Assembly (NCBI GenBank): GCA_964620605.1
Contig: CAZUHQ010000118.1
Span: 1-11,558 of the forward strand
Direction: 5' to 3'
Origin: Thalassotalea_E sp964620605
GTDB lineage: Bacteria > Pseudomonadota > Gammaproteobacteria > Enterobacterales > Alteromonadaceae
DNA: 11,558 nt
The notes below the pieces were generated by a model, which ran no database searches, had not been told where the DNA came from, and worked only from the letters and a program-made list of their open reading frames with translations. Made by a program: the position numbers and the translations under genes. Below, one piece after another: positions 1 to 5,972 of the stretch (position 1 is the first letter of the stretch; each line of letters begins with the position of its first letter).

Positions 1-38
1 TAACACTAGAATAAAAAATTCAACGATTCTATATCAAA

Positions 39-126
39 GGTGACGTGTCCGAGTGGCTGAAGGAGCACGCCTGGAAAGTGTGTAAAGGGCAACCTTTCGA
101 GAGTTCGAATCTCTCCGTCACCGCCA
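39..126 (+). tRNA. tRNA-Ser (anticodon GGA)
   Basis: The 88-nt sequence folds as a class II tRNA. The acceptor stem GGTGACG pairs with CGTCACC, followed by discriminator G and an encoded CCA at 124-126. The anticodon stem CACGC/GTGTG encloses the loop CTGGAAA, giving anticodon GGA (73-75), which reads UCC/UCU serine codons. A long variable arm (AAAGGGCAACCTTT region) is the serine hallmark, and the T arm contains GTTCGAATC. It very closely resembles the E. coli GGA serine tRNA as I recall it. No promoter can be assigned in the 38 bases upstream and no convincing terminator follows. Confidence 0.97.
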
Positions 127-262
127 TTCTATCGAGAGTTTCTGAGTATTAATCGCTATTATAAAGCGTCTATACCCCTTAAGTGATACCCATACAAGGG
201 CATTTCGCTGTACGCTAAGTCAGGTAAAATAGGTACTAATTTTTATCTTTGGGTATTATTTT

Positions 263-655
263 ATGAGTCAAATGTATCAAGAGTTGCTAGAAATGGCGAA
301 CAATCAGGAACAACCGCAGCGGTTACTGTTTTTATTTGTCCAGCCAGAGGGCAATAACCCGAAAAAGAGTAAGAAACACCAAAAAGGCAGCCTGACGCCT
401 GTGATGTGTGTCGATAAACTGCCTGATGAAGTTGCTAACTTTGATGCGCTGGTAAAAGAGGCGGATAGTATCGAGAAAAATTGGCAGTTTGTCTTTATCT
501 CAGGTTTAAGCGGTGAAAATAACCTTGCGCCGAGCTCTGAAGATGCCGAACCTTATCTTAATCGTATGACCAGTGATTTACAAACCGGGCAAAACATTGC
601 GCGGTATTTAGTGTTAGACAGAGCGGGTCAGCGTATTGAAATGATGGTGAATTAA
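263..655 (+). CDS. Small conserved protein of unknown function (often mislabelled ribonucleotide reductase subunit alpha)
   Basis: This is a 130-residue soluble protein with no signal peptide or membrane segment. The opening (MSQMYQELLEMANNQEQPQRLLFLF) and the core TPVMCVDK at residues 45-52, followed by an acidic middle and LVLDRAGQ at 116-123, match a small family I recognise from Pseudomonas and marine gammaproteobacteria. Databases often call that family ribonucleotide reductase subunit alpha. That name is almost certainly wrong, because the protein has none of the size or cysteine motifs of NrdA. A basic stretch (KKSKKHQK, 34-41) precedes the core. The ATG at 263 has only a weak ribosome-binding site. 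A TAAAAT at 225-230 is a possible -10. The gene stands alone between the tRNA and a convergent gene. The function is unknown. Confidence 0.85.
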   Translation: MSQMYQELLEMANNQEQPQRLLFLFVQPEGNNPKKSKKHQKGSLTPVMCVDKLPDEVANFDALVKEADSIEKNWQFVFISGLSGENNLAPSSEDAEPYLNRMTSDLQTGQNIARYLVLDRAGQRIEMMVN

Positions 656-678
656 CTTTTTATTTTGATTAATGGCAT

Positions 679-705
679 CCCTGTTTCGTTAACCCTGAAA
701 CAGGG
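679..705. terminator. Hairpin between convergent genes
   Basis: CCCTGTTTC (679-687) pairs with GAAACAGGG (697-705), a perfect 9-bp stem with a 9-nt loop. It lies between the small conserved gene and the convergent kinase/phosphatase gene, and its right arm and part of the loop overlap the last codons of the latter (stop at 689-691). There is no clear T-run on either strand directly after the stem, so it is a weak or Rho-assisted terminator candidate that could serve both directions. Confidence 0.4.
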
Positions 706-2419
706 CGATCACCATAATCAACATTAAAATCCATACGCCAGAGAGTGTGAGCCAAAACCTGACTCTACTTTGTTTTTCTTTCGCTTCCGGAACATCGAGT
801 AAGAACGCCGGATTTGGCTGCGTTAAGTCGGCTAAAAATTCCGCCAGTGTGGTGTAACGCTTTTCCGGATAAATTTGCACTCCTTTTTCTAACGCGCGAT
901 CAAACCAGATAGGGATCACCGGGTTATGATAACTGGCGCTGATGTAACGTAATCTATCGTAGTCAAAGGCATTGCGGCATTCTTCTACATCATCACCATA
1001 GGGAAGTTTGCCGGTAAAAATTTCATAAGCGATAGTTGCTAGGGCATATAAATCTCCCTGAATACCGGTATTGCGTCCGAGTAAATATTGTGGATCAGAA
1101 TAAGTTGCCGTTCCCAGTGCACCTTCATGTTCTATCGGGTTAAAAAGCTCCGCAGTACCGGCAACAAAGGTGGAACCAAAATCGACAATTTTAATTTGTT
1201 GCTGATTGTTAATGATAATATTTGCTGGTTTAAGATCTTGATGTATGGTTTCTTTTTCATGAAAGTCCGTCAGACCTTGAGCAATTTGCTTAACGATATC
1301 GATCGCCACTTTTGGCGTTGGCAGCGGATTTTTCTCCATCCACTTATCTAGCTCTGTGCCTTCGACATATTCCATTAAATAATACAAACAGGAACGAGGA
1401 CGTTTCTGGTGGAGTACCTTGACGATTTTGTCGCTGTTAAGCCGTTTACCTATCCATTCTTCCTGAATAAAACGGTCAATATAGTGAGTGTCACCACAAA
1501 AATTTATCGATGGCGTTTTAATCACCAGCTGCTGACCGGTTTCGCTGTCGGTCGCTAAATAGAGTTGCGAACGACTGCTGGCAAACAGCTCTTTTTCGAT
1601 GATATAGCCATCAAGCTTCATGCCAGGTTCTAGTGGTGGCGGAAACGGCAGTCGGGTAAGTTTAGTATTGAAGTCTTCCAGGCTTTCTTGAGCAATGCTT
1701 TCTACCTCAAGAATCACGCAAGAAAGGTTATCATCACTGCCATTATCAAGTGCGAGCTGTAATAATTGCTCGGCTTTTTCCTGAGGAGAAAGTTGGCTAT
1801 TAAGAAGCTGGGTTAATGCATCTTGATTAACAAATTCATGAACCCCGTCCGACGATAGTAAAAACTGATCGCCAGCACTAATGCTGACTTTGCCATAATC
1901 CACATGTAAATTGTTATCCATACCTAATGCCCGGGTCAGGTAGCTTTTTCCTTCTCCGATAAAGGCACTGTGATCACGAGTGAGCTGTTTTAGTTGGCTC
2001 TGACGGAAATGATAAACTCGACTATCGCCGATATGAAAAAAATGTGCGGTTTGGGATTTAAGCACCAGGCCGACAAAAGTACAAAGGTAGCCTTTTTGCT
2101 CTGAACTAAATTCGTGACTTTTTTTAAATAAGGATAAATTAGTCGCGGATAATATTTTTTGGCCACAATGGGCGACTGACCAGGTTTCAGGTGATAGGTA
2201 ATAATCTTCGATAAAGCGGGTGACTGCCGTTGAACTTGCTTGCTGGCCAGCCTCAGCGGTGCTGACGCCATCGGCGAGCGCGCAACAAATGCCTTTATTG
2301 CTAATTTCTATCGGGCTGTCAGGAATTGAAAACGACACCGCATCTTCGTTAACCGGCTTTATTCCTGATAGTGATTGACTACCGATAGTGGCATTAAGTT
2401 GGCTTGAAATATCGCTCAT
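689..2419 (-). CDS. Fused PP2C phosphatase / Ser-Thr protein kinase with C-terminal membrane anchor
   Basis: This 576-residue protein has two catalytic domains. Residues 1-240 are a PP2C-type phosphatase with the metal-binding series NEDA (24-27), ADG (49-51), GDSR (131-134), SSDG (189-192) and DDN (229-231), so it looks active. Residues 270-535 are a Hanks-type kinase: VIK lysine 301, HQDLKPAN (393-400, catalytic D395), DFG (413-415), DPQ in place of APE (442-444) and GDLYAL (455-460). The glycine-rich loop is replaced by a Ser/Arg-rich stretch (279-288), and HRD is HQD, so this is a non-RD kinase. A single hydrophobic helix (556-574) ends the chain, so both domains should face the cytoplasm. 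It lies 88 bp downstream of a nitrate transporter, same strand. I recall a comparable kinase beside nasA in Pseudomonas aeruginosa. The natural substrate is unknown, and control of nitrate transport is my inference. Confidence 0.93.
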   Translation of the reverse strand: MSDISSQLNATIGSQSLSGIKPVNEDAVSFSIPDSPIEISNKGICCALADGVSTAEAGQQASSTAVTRFIEDYYLSPETWSVAHCGQKILSATNLSLFKKSHEFSSEQKGYLCTFVGLVLKSQTAHFFHIGDSRVYHFRQSQLKQLTRDHSAFIGEGKSYLTRALGMDNNLHVDYGKVSISAGDQFLLSSDGVHEFVNQDALTQLLNSQLSPQEKAEQLLQLALDNGSDDNLSCVILEVESIAQESLEDFNTKLTRLPFPPPLEPGMKLDGYIIEKELFASSRSQLYLATDSETGQQLVIKTPSINFCGDTHYIDRFIQEEWIGKRLNSDKIVKVLHQKRPRSCLYYLMEYVEGTELDKWMEKNPLPTPKVAIDIVKQIAQGLTDFHEKETIHQDLKPANIIINNQQQIKIVDFGSTFVAGTAELFNPIEHEGALGTATYSDPQYLLGRNTGIQGDLYALATIAYEIFTGKLPYGDDVEECRNAFDYDRLRYISASYHNPVIPIWFDRALEKGVQIYPEKRYTTLAEFLADLTQPNPAFLLDVPEAKEKQSRVRFWLTLSGVWILMLIMVIALFQG

Positions 2420-2437
2420 TGAGTTAACCTGATAAAT

Positions 2438-2465
2438 AAAGCGAGTTAGTAAGCTAACTCGCTTT
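2438..2465 (-). terminator. Strong hairpin between nitrate transporter and kinase genes
   Basis: AAAGCGAGTTAG (2438-2449) and CTAACTCGCTTT (2454-2465) form a perfect 12-bp stem with a 4-nt loop. On the minus strand the stem is followed by a T-rich but interrupted tail (ATTTATC), fitting an intrinsic terminator or attenuator after the transporter gene. It sits in the leader of the kinase gene, 18 bp before its ATG, and should reduce kinase expression from transporter transcripts. No separate kinase promoter is obvious. Confidence 0.7.
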
Positions 2466-2507
2466 GACTTTTACTGTAACAACCTGATGATACTATGACG
2501 CTTTTTG

Positions 2508-3986
2508 TTAGGAAACGTCAATCATATGTACTGTACCATCTTCCATTACTTCGGCAATTTGCCCTCTGGGTTCATCTAGGAACATCGCAAAAATGAAAAT
2601 AACTAATGCTGAGGCACCAATCACCATAAAGAAGGTACTGTAGTCAACAAAGGATAACACGGTTAAGTAGGTTACAGCGCCAACATTGCCATATGCACCT
2701 GCCATTCCGGCAATTTGTCCGGTCATTCTACGTTTGACTAATGGCACTATTGCAAAAACAGCGCCTTCACCGGCTTGAACGAAGAATGAACAACACATGG
2801 TTGCAATTACTGCCAATGGAATTGCCCAGGCTCCAGTGATTTGACTGAGTACAAAGTAGCCAATTGCCAAGCCACCTATGAGTAACATTAAAGATTTACG
2901 ACGACCAATTTTATCCGATAAGTGACCACCAGTTGGGCGGGCAACTAAATTCATAAAGGCGAAACCTGAAGCGAGTAAACCGGCTTTGACAGGGTCTAAA
3001 CCTTCAAAGGTTTCTAAGAAGAATAGTGGCAGCATAGAGACAACCGCTAATTCTGAGCCAAAGGTAACGAAATAAGCAACATCTAAGATAGCAACGTTTT
3101 TAAAGTGATATTTTTCAAGATCTGCTACCCCTTTGGTGAGGTTTTCCTTGTTAACTGACCAGATTTGACTGAACTGGAATACCATCAATACCGCAAGTAC
3201 AATCCAGGCAATATACATTGTTTGTTCGCTGAATAGGCTGACCCCTGCAGGCGATAGTTTCCATGCTAATACGCCTAGCGCTACGTACATTGGAATATTC
3301 ATGCCAAGGTAGAAGAAAAAGTCTTTCCAGCTGGTAACTTCTAAACCACCAGCTTTCTTCGGTTTAAAGTAGGTCGAACCTTTTGGTGTATTTCGCGCTT
3401 GTGAGTAATAGATAAAGCTGTAAAGACCAATGATGATCCCGGTAGTACCAATTGCGTAACGCCAGCCGTCATCACCACCAAACATTAACGCGAGTGTTGG
3501 TAACGTCATTGCCGCAGCCGCTGAACCAAAATTCCCCCAGCCGCCATAAATACCTTCTGCAACGCCTACTTGTTTAGCCGGAAACCATTCACCGACCATA
3601 CGAATACCAATAACAAAACCGGCACCGGTAAAACCGAGTAAAAATCGAAATAGCGCAAGACGCTCATAACTGTCGGCAAGGGCGAAGCCTAGACAGGTAA
3701 AAGCGGAAATAAACAGCAAGGCGCTGTAAGTGATCCTCGGGCCGTATTTGTCCACTAAAATGCCGATAATGATGCGGGCGGGGATGGTTAACGCGACGTT
3801 TAAAATCAGCAGCGCCTTAATTTGCGCACTGCTTAAATCAAAGGCATCCTTAATAAAAGCCAGCATAGGGGCATGACTAAACCACACCACAAAACTTAAA
3901 AAGAATGCAAACCAAGTGATATGCAATGTTTTAATTTTTGGGTCACCAAAATTGAGTAACCGCATTTTTCCATCAGCTTCAGACAT
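2508..3986 (-). CDS. NarK/NasA-type MFS nitrate/nitrite transporter
   Basis: This 492-residue inner-membrane carrier belongs to the nitrate-nitrite porter family of the major facilitator superfamily. Family marks are two glycine-rich nitrate signatures (GGWGNFGSAAA at 148-158 and AGMAGAYGNVGAV at 426-438) and the two substrate-binding arginines expected in transmembrane helices 2 and 8 (R71 in TIPAR, R350 in NLVARPTGG). I count about 14 hydrophobic segments: the usual 12 plus two in the central region (about 222-243 and 257-277). The start at 3986 is chosen because GGAG lies 7 nt upstream; a frame-consistent TTG at 4001 has no such site. It probably imports nitrate or exchanges it for nitrite. 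It is divergent from a second NarK-type gene, shares its regulatory region, and precedes the kinase/phosphatase gene. The exact subtype (assimilatory or respiratory) cannot be settled from sequence. Confidence 0.93.
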   Translation of the reverse strand: MSEADGKMRLLNFGDPKIKTLHITWFAFFLSFVVWFSHAPMLAFIKDAFDLSSAQIKALLILNVALTIPARIIIGILVDKYGPRITYSALLFISAFTCLGFALADSYERLALFRFLLGFTGAGFVIGIRMVGEWFPAKQVGVAEGIYGGWGNFGSAAAAMTLPTLALMFGGDDGWRYAIGTTGIIIGLYSFIYYSQARNTPKGSTYFKPKKAGGLEVTSWKDFFFYLGMNIPMYVALGVLAWKLSPAGVSLFSEQTMYIAWIVLAVLMVFQFSQIWSVNKENLTKGVADLEKYHFKNVAILDVAYFVTFGSELAVVSMLPLFFLETFEGLDPVKAGLLASGFAFMNLVARPTGGHLSDKIGRRKSLMLLIGGLAIGYFVLSQITGAWAIPLAVIATMCCSFFVQAGEGAVFAIVPLVKRRMTGQIAGMAGAYGNVGAVTYLTVLSFVDYSTFFMVIGASALVIFIFAMFLDEPRGQIAEVMEDGTVHMIDVS

Positions 3987-4025
3987 CTTAAGTCTCCACA
4001 AATACTAATAGGGGGGATCGAAAAA

Positions 4026-4040
4026 TAACCAAGTTGGTTA
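4026..4040. promoter_or_regulatory. Perfect 7-1-7 palindrome upstream of the minus-strand transporter
   Basis: TAACCAAGTTGGTTA is a perfect palindrome around a single G. It lies about 40 bp before the transporter ATG and just downstream of the start site predicted from the FNR box. A one-base loop cannot fold as RNA, so a dimeric DNA-binding protein site is the likelier meaning. I do not recognise the regulator. Confidence 0.35.
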
Positions 4041-4085
4041 GAATTTTCCGTTATCGCTATCATTCACTTTTGAGCAGATAATATA

Positions 4086-4099
4086 TTGACCTAAATCAA
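4086..4099. promoter_or_regulatory. FNR/Anr-type box
   Basis: TTGAC-CTAA-ATCAA matches the FNR consensus TTGAT-N4-ATCAA at 9 of 10 defined positions. FNR is the oxygen-labile iron-sulfur activator of anaerobic genes. The box is centred at 4092.5 between the divergent transporter genes and could activate either. On the plus side it is centred 41.5 bp before a start site implied by TAGAGT at 4122-4127. Confidence 0.7.
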
Positions 4100-4136
4100 A
4101 TTTAGTGAGTCAATAAATTTGTAGAGTAATGGCATA

Positions 4137-4152
4137 TACCCATGGTGGGGTG
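4137..4152. promoter_or_regulatory. NarL/NarP-like 7-2-7 element
   Basis: TACCCAT-GG-TGGGGTG has an exact left heptamer (consensus TACYYMT) and a right half matching 5 of 7 as an inverted copy, with the 2-bp spacing that NarL and NarP dimers require. Its centre is 52 bp from the FNR box centre, on the upstream side for the minus-strand transporter. The site is short and degenerate, so function is inferred. Confidence 0.45.
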
Positions 4153-4191
4153 TTGGCAAATGCTCCTGGCTACTGAAAATTCAACCCTAGT

Positions 4192-4207
4192 TACTCCTTT
4201 GGTGGTA
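4192..4207. promoter_or_regulatory. Second NarL/NarP-like 7-2-7 element
   Basis: TACTCCT-TT-GGTGGTA has an exact left heptamer and a 5/7 inverted right half. It lies about 107 bp (centre to centre) from the FNR box and about 107 bp before the plus-strand transporter ATG. It is weaker evidence than the first element because it lacks a matching partner arrangement at the porin promoter. Confidence 0.35.
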
Positions 4208-4313
4208 GTGACTTTGGTTGTCAGAAAAGGTGGAAATACAAAGGGGTATTGCTAAATTACAATTAACCATCGAAGATGATAGGTGTTTCTATTGGTGAAT
4301 TTACTGGTGTAAA

Positions 4314-5585
4314 ATGCAAACACATAGTAGTAAAGCGAATATTGCGTTAACCCTTGCGACATTGACGTTTGCGGCAAACTTTTCGGTTTGGGTGTTATAT
4401 GCGGTGTTAGGTATCCAGTTAAAACAAGAGCTGGCGTTAACTGCCACTGAGTTTGGCTTGCTGCTTGCTGCACCTATGTTTACCGGGGCGATGCTGAGGT
4501 TACCGGTTGGTTTGCTGGTAGAAAAATACTCGTCGAAAAAGGCCTTTATTTTGCAAATGGCGCTGGTTATTCCGCCGCTTATTCTATTAAAAACGGCTGA
4601 TTCTTATCTGGACTACACCATAATCGGCTTGTTACTTGGTATCTCTGGCGTTTCTTTCACTATTGGCATTCGTTATGTCGTCGACTGGTTTGAGTCAAAA
4701 TACCAGGGCACGGCGATGGGAATTTTCGGCGCCGGTAATGCAGGTGCGGCCATTACCTTAGTCGTTGCACCGTTTATTATTGAACATTTCGGTATCGCGA
4801 TGATCGGGCCCTTGTATGCTGGCGGTATGCTGTTTGTTATCTTACTTTTTGCTTTTATTGCCCCTGAAACACCCCAATACCTGAAAGTTGAGAAATCACT
4901 TAGCTGGCAAGCGTTAGTGCAGCCGTTAACTGAGTTAAAAGTCTGGCGTTTTGGTTTATATTATTTTTTTGTCTTTGGCAGTTTTCTCGCCTTAACCTTA
5001 TGGCTACCCCAGTATTATGTTGCGGCCTATGGCTTAACGTCGCAGCAGGCGATGGCGTTAACCTTGCTGTTTGTTGCAAGTTCGAGCTTAGTTCGGGCGG
5101 CTGGCGGTTGGTTTGCCGACAAATATGGCGCGCAAAAGGTTAACTGGTGGGGCTTTTGGGTGTGTCTGGTGTGTTTGTTCTTCCTGAGCTACCCGCCAAC
5201 CACTATGGTGATACAAGGGGTTGAAAAAACGGTCAATCTCAGTATTGAAGTCAATGTCTGGGTCTTTACTTTGCTTATCTTTATTATTGGCATCGCCCAG
5301 GGAATAGGACGTGCCAGCGTCTATAAAATTATCTATCAAGAATATCCAAAGCAAATGGGCAGTGTTGGCGGTGCTGTCGCTATGGTTGGCGCATTAGGCG
5401 GTTGCACTTTACCTATTCTATTTGGTAGTGCGGTCGATATTATTGGTGTTTATCCTGCCTGTTTTATGTTGCTTTACGGGGTATTGGCCGCCTGTATGTT
5501 ATTGATGTACTACGCTAATCAGCAGGAGCAATATCGTCAGCGCCTTGAACATGCTAGGGCAATGAACTTTTTGGAGCGTGATTAA
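4314..5585 (+). CDS. NarK-type MFS nitrate/nitrite transporter (second carrier)
   Basis: This 423-residue, 12-helix inner-membrane protein has the standard NarK size. Its signatures are GIFGAGNAGAA (136-146) and GSVGGAVAMVGALGG (349-363), which form the glycine-rich nitrate motifs of helices 5 and 11. R62 (MLRLPVG) and R261 (SLVRAAGG) correspond to the two arginines that coordinate the anion in NarK. The conserved GIRYVVDWF (118-126) follows helix 4. It differs clearly from the neighbouring divergent carrier, so the pair is not a recent duplication. The ATG at 4314 is the only reasonable start, since an in-frame stop lies five codons upstream, but no good ribosome-binding site precedes it. 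Two carriers at one locus often divide labour, for example proton-coupled nitrate uptake and nitrate/nitrite exchange. Which does which cannot be told here. A terminator follows the gene. Confidence 0.92.
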   Translation: MQTHSSKANIALTLATLTFAANFSVWVLYAVLGIQLKQELALTATEFGLLLAAPMFTGAMLRLPVGLLVEKYSSKKAFILQMALVIPPLILLKTADSYLDYTIIGLLLGISGVSFTIGIRYVVDWFESKYQGTAMGIFGAGNAGAAITLVVAPFIIEHFGIAMIGPLYAGGMLFVILLFAFIAPETPQYLKVEKSLSWQALVQPLTELKVWRFGLYYFFVFGSFLALTLWLPQYYVAAYGLTSQQAMALTLLFVASSSLVRAAGGWFADKYGAQKVNWWGFWVCLVCLFFLSYPPTTMVIQGVEKTVNLSIEVNVWVFTLLIFIIGIAQGIGRASVYKIIYQEYPKQMGSVGGAVAMVGALGGCTLPILFGSAVDIIGVYPACFMLLYGVLAACMLLMYYANQQEQYRQRLEHARAMNFLERD

Positions 5586-5630
5586 TTAGCGCTAACTCGT
5601 GCTAATTCTCTCCTGATATTCAGTTTCATG

Positions 5631-5662
5631 AAGGCTAAGTAGCGATGTTATTTAGCTTTTTT
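5631..5662 (+). terminator. Rho-independent terminator after the second transporter
   Basis: The stem is 5631-5641 against 5649-5659 (core GCTAAGTA/TATTTAGC, 11 pairs including two G-T wobbles) with a 7-nt loop. It runs into a six-T tract (5657-5662). It lies 46 bp after the transporter stop and separates it from the porin, which has its own promoter. Confidence 0.75.
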
Positions 5663-5808
5663 CTATGCGGATTTTGACCATTGGTTTTGCTACTAGATTA
5701 ATGAGGCTAGCTGTTGTTATTTTTATTTATCAATACCAGGTGATCAAATAGTTATGCAACTTGCTACAAGTCATCCAGCAGTGCGATAGCCGTTTTGTGG
5801 TTTAGCCA

Positions 5809-5824
5809 TATCCCCAAGGAGGTA
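5809..5824. promoter_or_regulatory. NarL/NarP-like 7-2-7 element upstream of the porin
   Basis: TATCCCC-AA-GGAGGTA is an inverted repeat matching the NarL/NarP heptamer at 5 of 7 (left) and 6 of 7 (right) with a 2-bp spacer. Its centre (5816.5) is 51 bp upstream of the FNR box centre, about -92 from the predicted start. The same spacing occurs at the transporter promoter. Confidence 0.45.
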
Positions 5825-5860
5825 TTGGTTCTATTTTGAGGGAGTACAGGGATGAACAAC

Positions 5861-5874
5861 TTGATTTATATCAA
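5861..5874 (+). promoter_or_regulatory. Perfect FNR/Anr-type box of the porin promoter
   Basis: TTGAT-TTAT-ATCAA matches all ten defined positions of the FNR consensus. It is centred at 5867.5, which predicts a class II start at 5909. A -10 element stands exactly where that start requires it. Confidence 0.8.
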
Positions 5875-5896
5875 TATATTTACTTTTCAAGCCGCG

Positions 5897-5902
5897 TATG
5901 GT
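5897..5902 (+). promoter_or_regulatory. Predicted -10 element of the porin promoter
   Basis: TATGGT matches TATAAT at 4 of 6 positions and occupies -12 to -7 relative to a start at 5909, the position fixed by an FNR site at -41.5. No good -35 box is present, as expected for a class II activator-dependent promoter. The leader is about 64 nt. The rest of 5663-5972 holds nothing else I can name. Confidence 0.55.
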
Positions 5903-5972
5903 GAAGGCATAAAAATTATCGTTAACTGATGCAGTTTGCCAGGTTAACTAACGCTCTAGCGGAGAATAAAAC

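Larger units (their letters stand above)
3987..4313. promoter_or_regulatory. Divergent promoter region of the two nitrate transporter genes
   Basis: This 327-bp intergenic region must hold the promoters of both transporters. It contains an FNR-type box (4086-4099), two NarL/NarP-like 7-2-7 elements (4137-4152 and 4192-4207), a single exact heptamer AGGGGTA (4242-4248) and an odd-centred palindrome (4026-4040). For the plus-strand gene, TAGAGT (4122-4127) is a 4/6 -10 element exactly where an FNR site at -41.5 predicts it (start near 4134). For the minus-strand gene the equivalent position (4063-4058) reads ATGATA, a poor hexamer preceded by an extended TG. No ORF or RNA gene is seen here. Confidence 0.6.

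Noticed and set aside
173..235. Three exact NarL-type heptamers (173-179, 187-193, 229-235) upstream of the small conserved gene
   Set aside because: They are not arranged as 7-2-7 pairs and the gene has no nitrate link. They show that single heptamers occur by chance at this density, so only the paired elements near FNR boxes were kept.
4187..4215. Possible ANTAR (NasT/NasR-type) antitermination hairpin with a six-base loop in the transporter leader
   Set aside because: The stem needs a bulge, the loop TTTGGT lacks the expected first A, and no second hairpin of the required pair is seen.
5921..5949. Direct repeat GTTAACT at 5921 and 5943, spaced 22 bp, in the porin leader
   Set aside because: A 7-base AT-rich repeat is expected often by chance, and no known regulator matches it.
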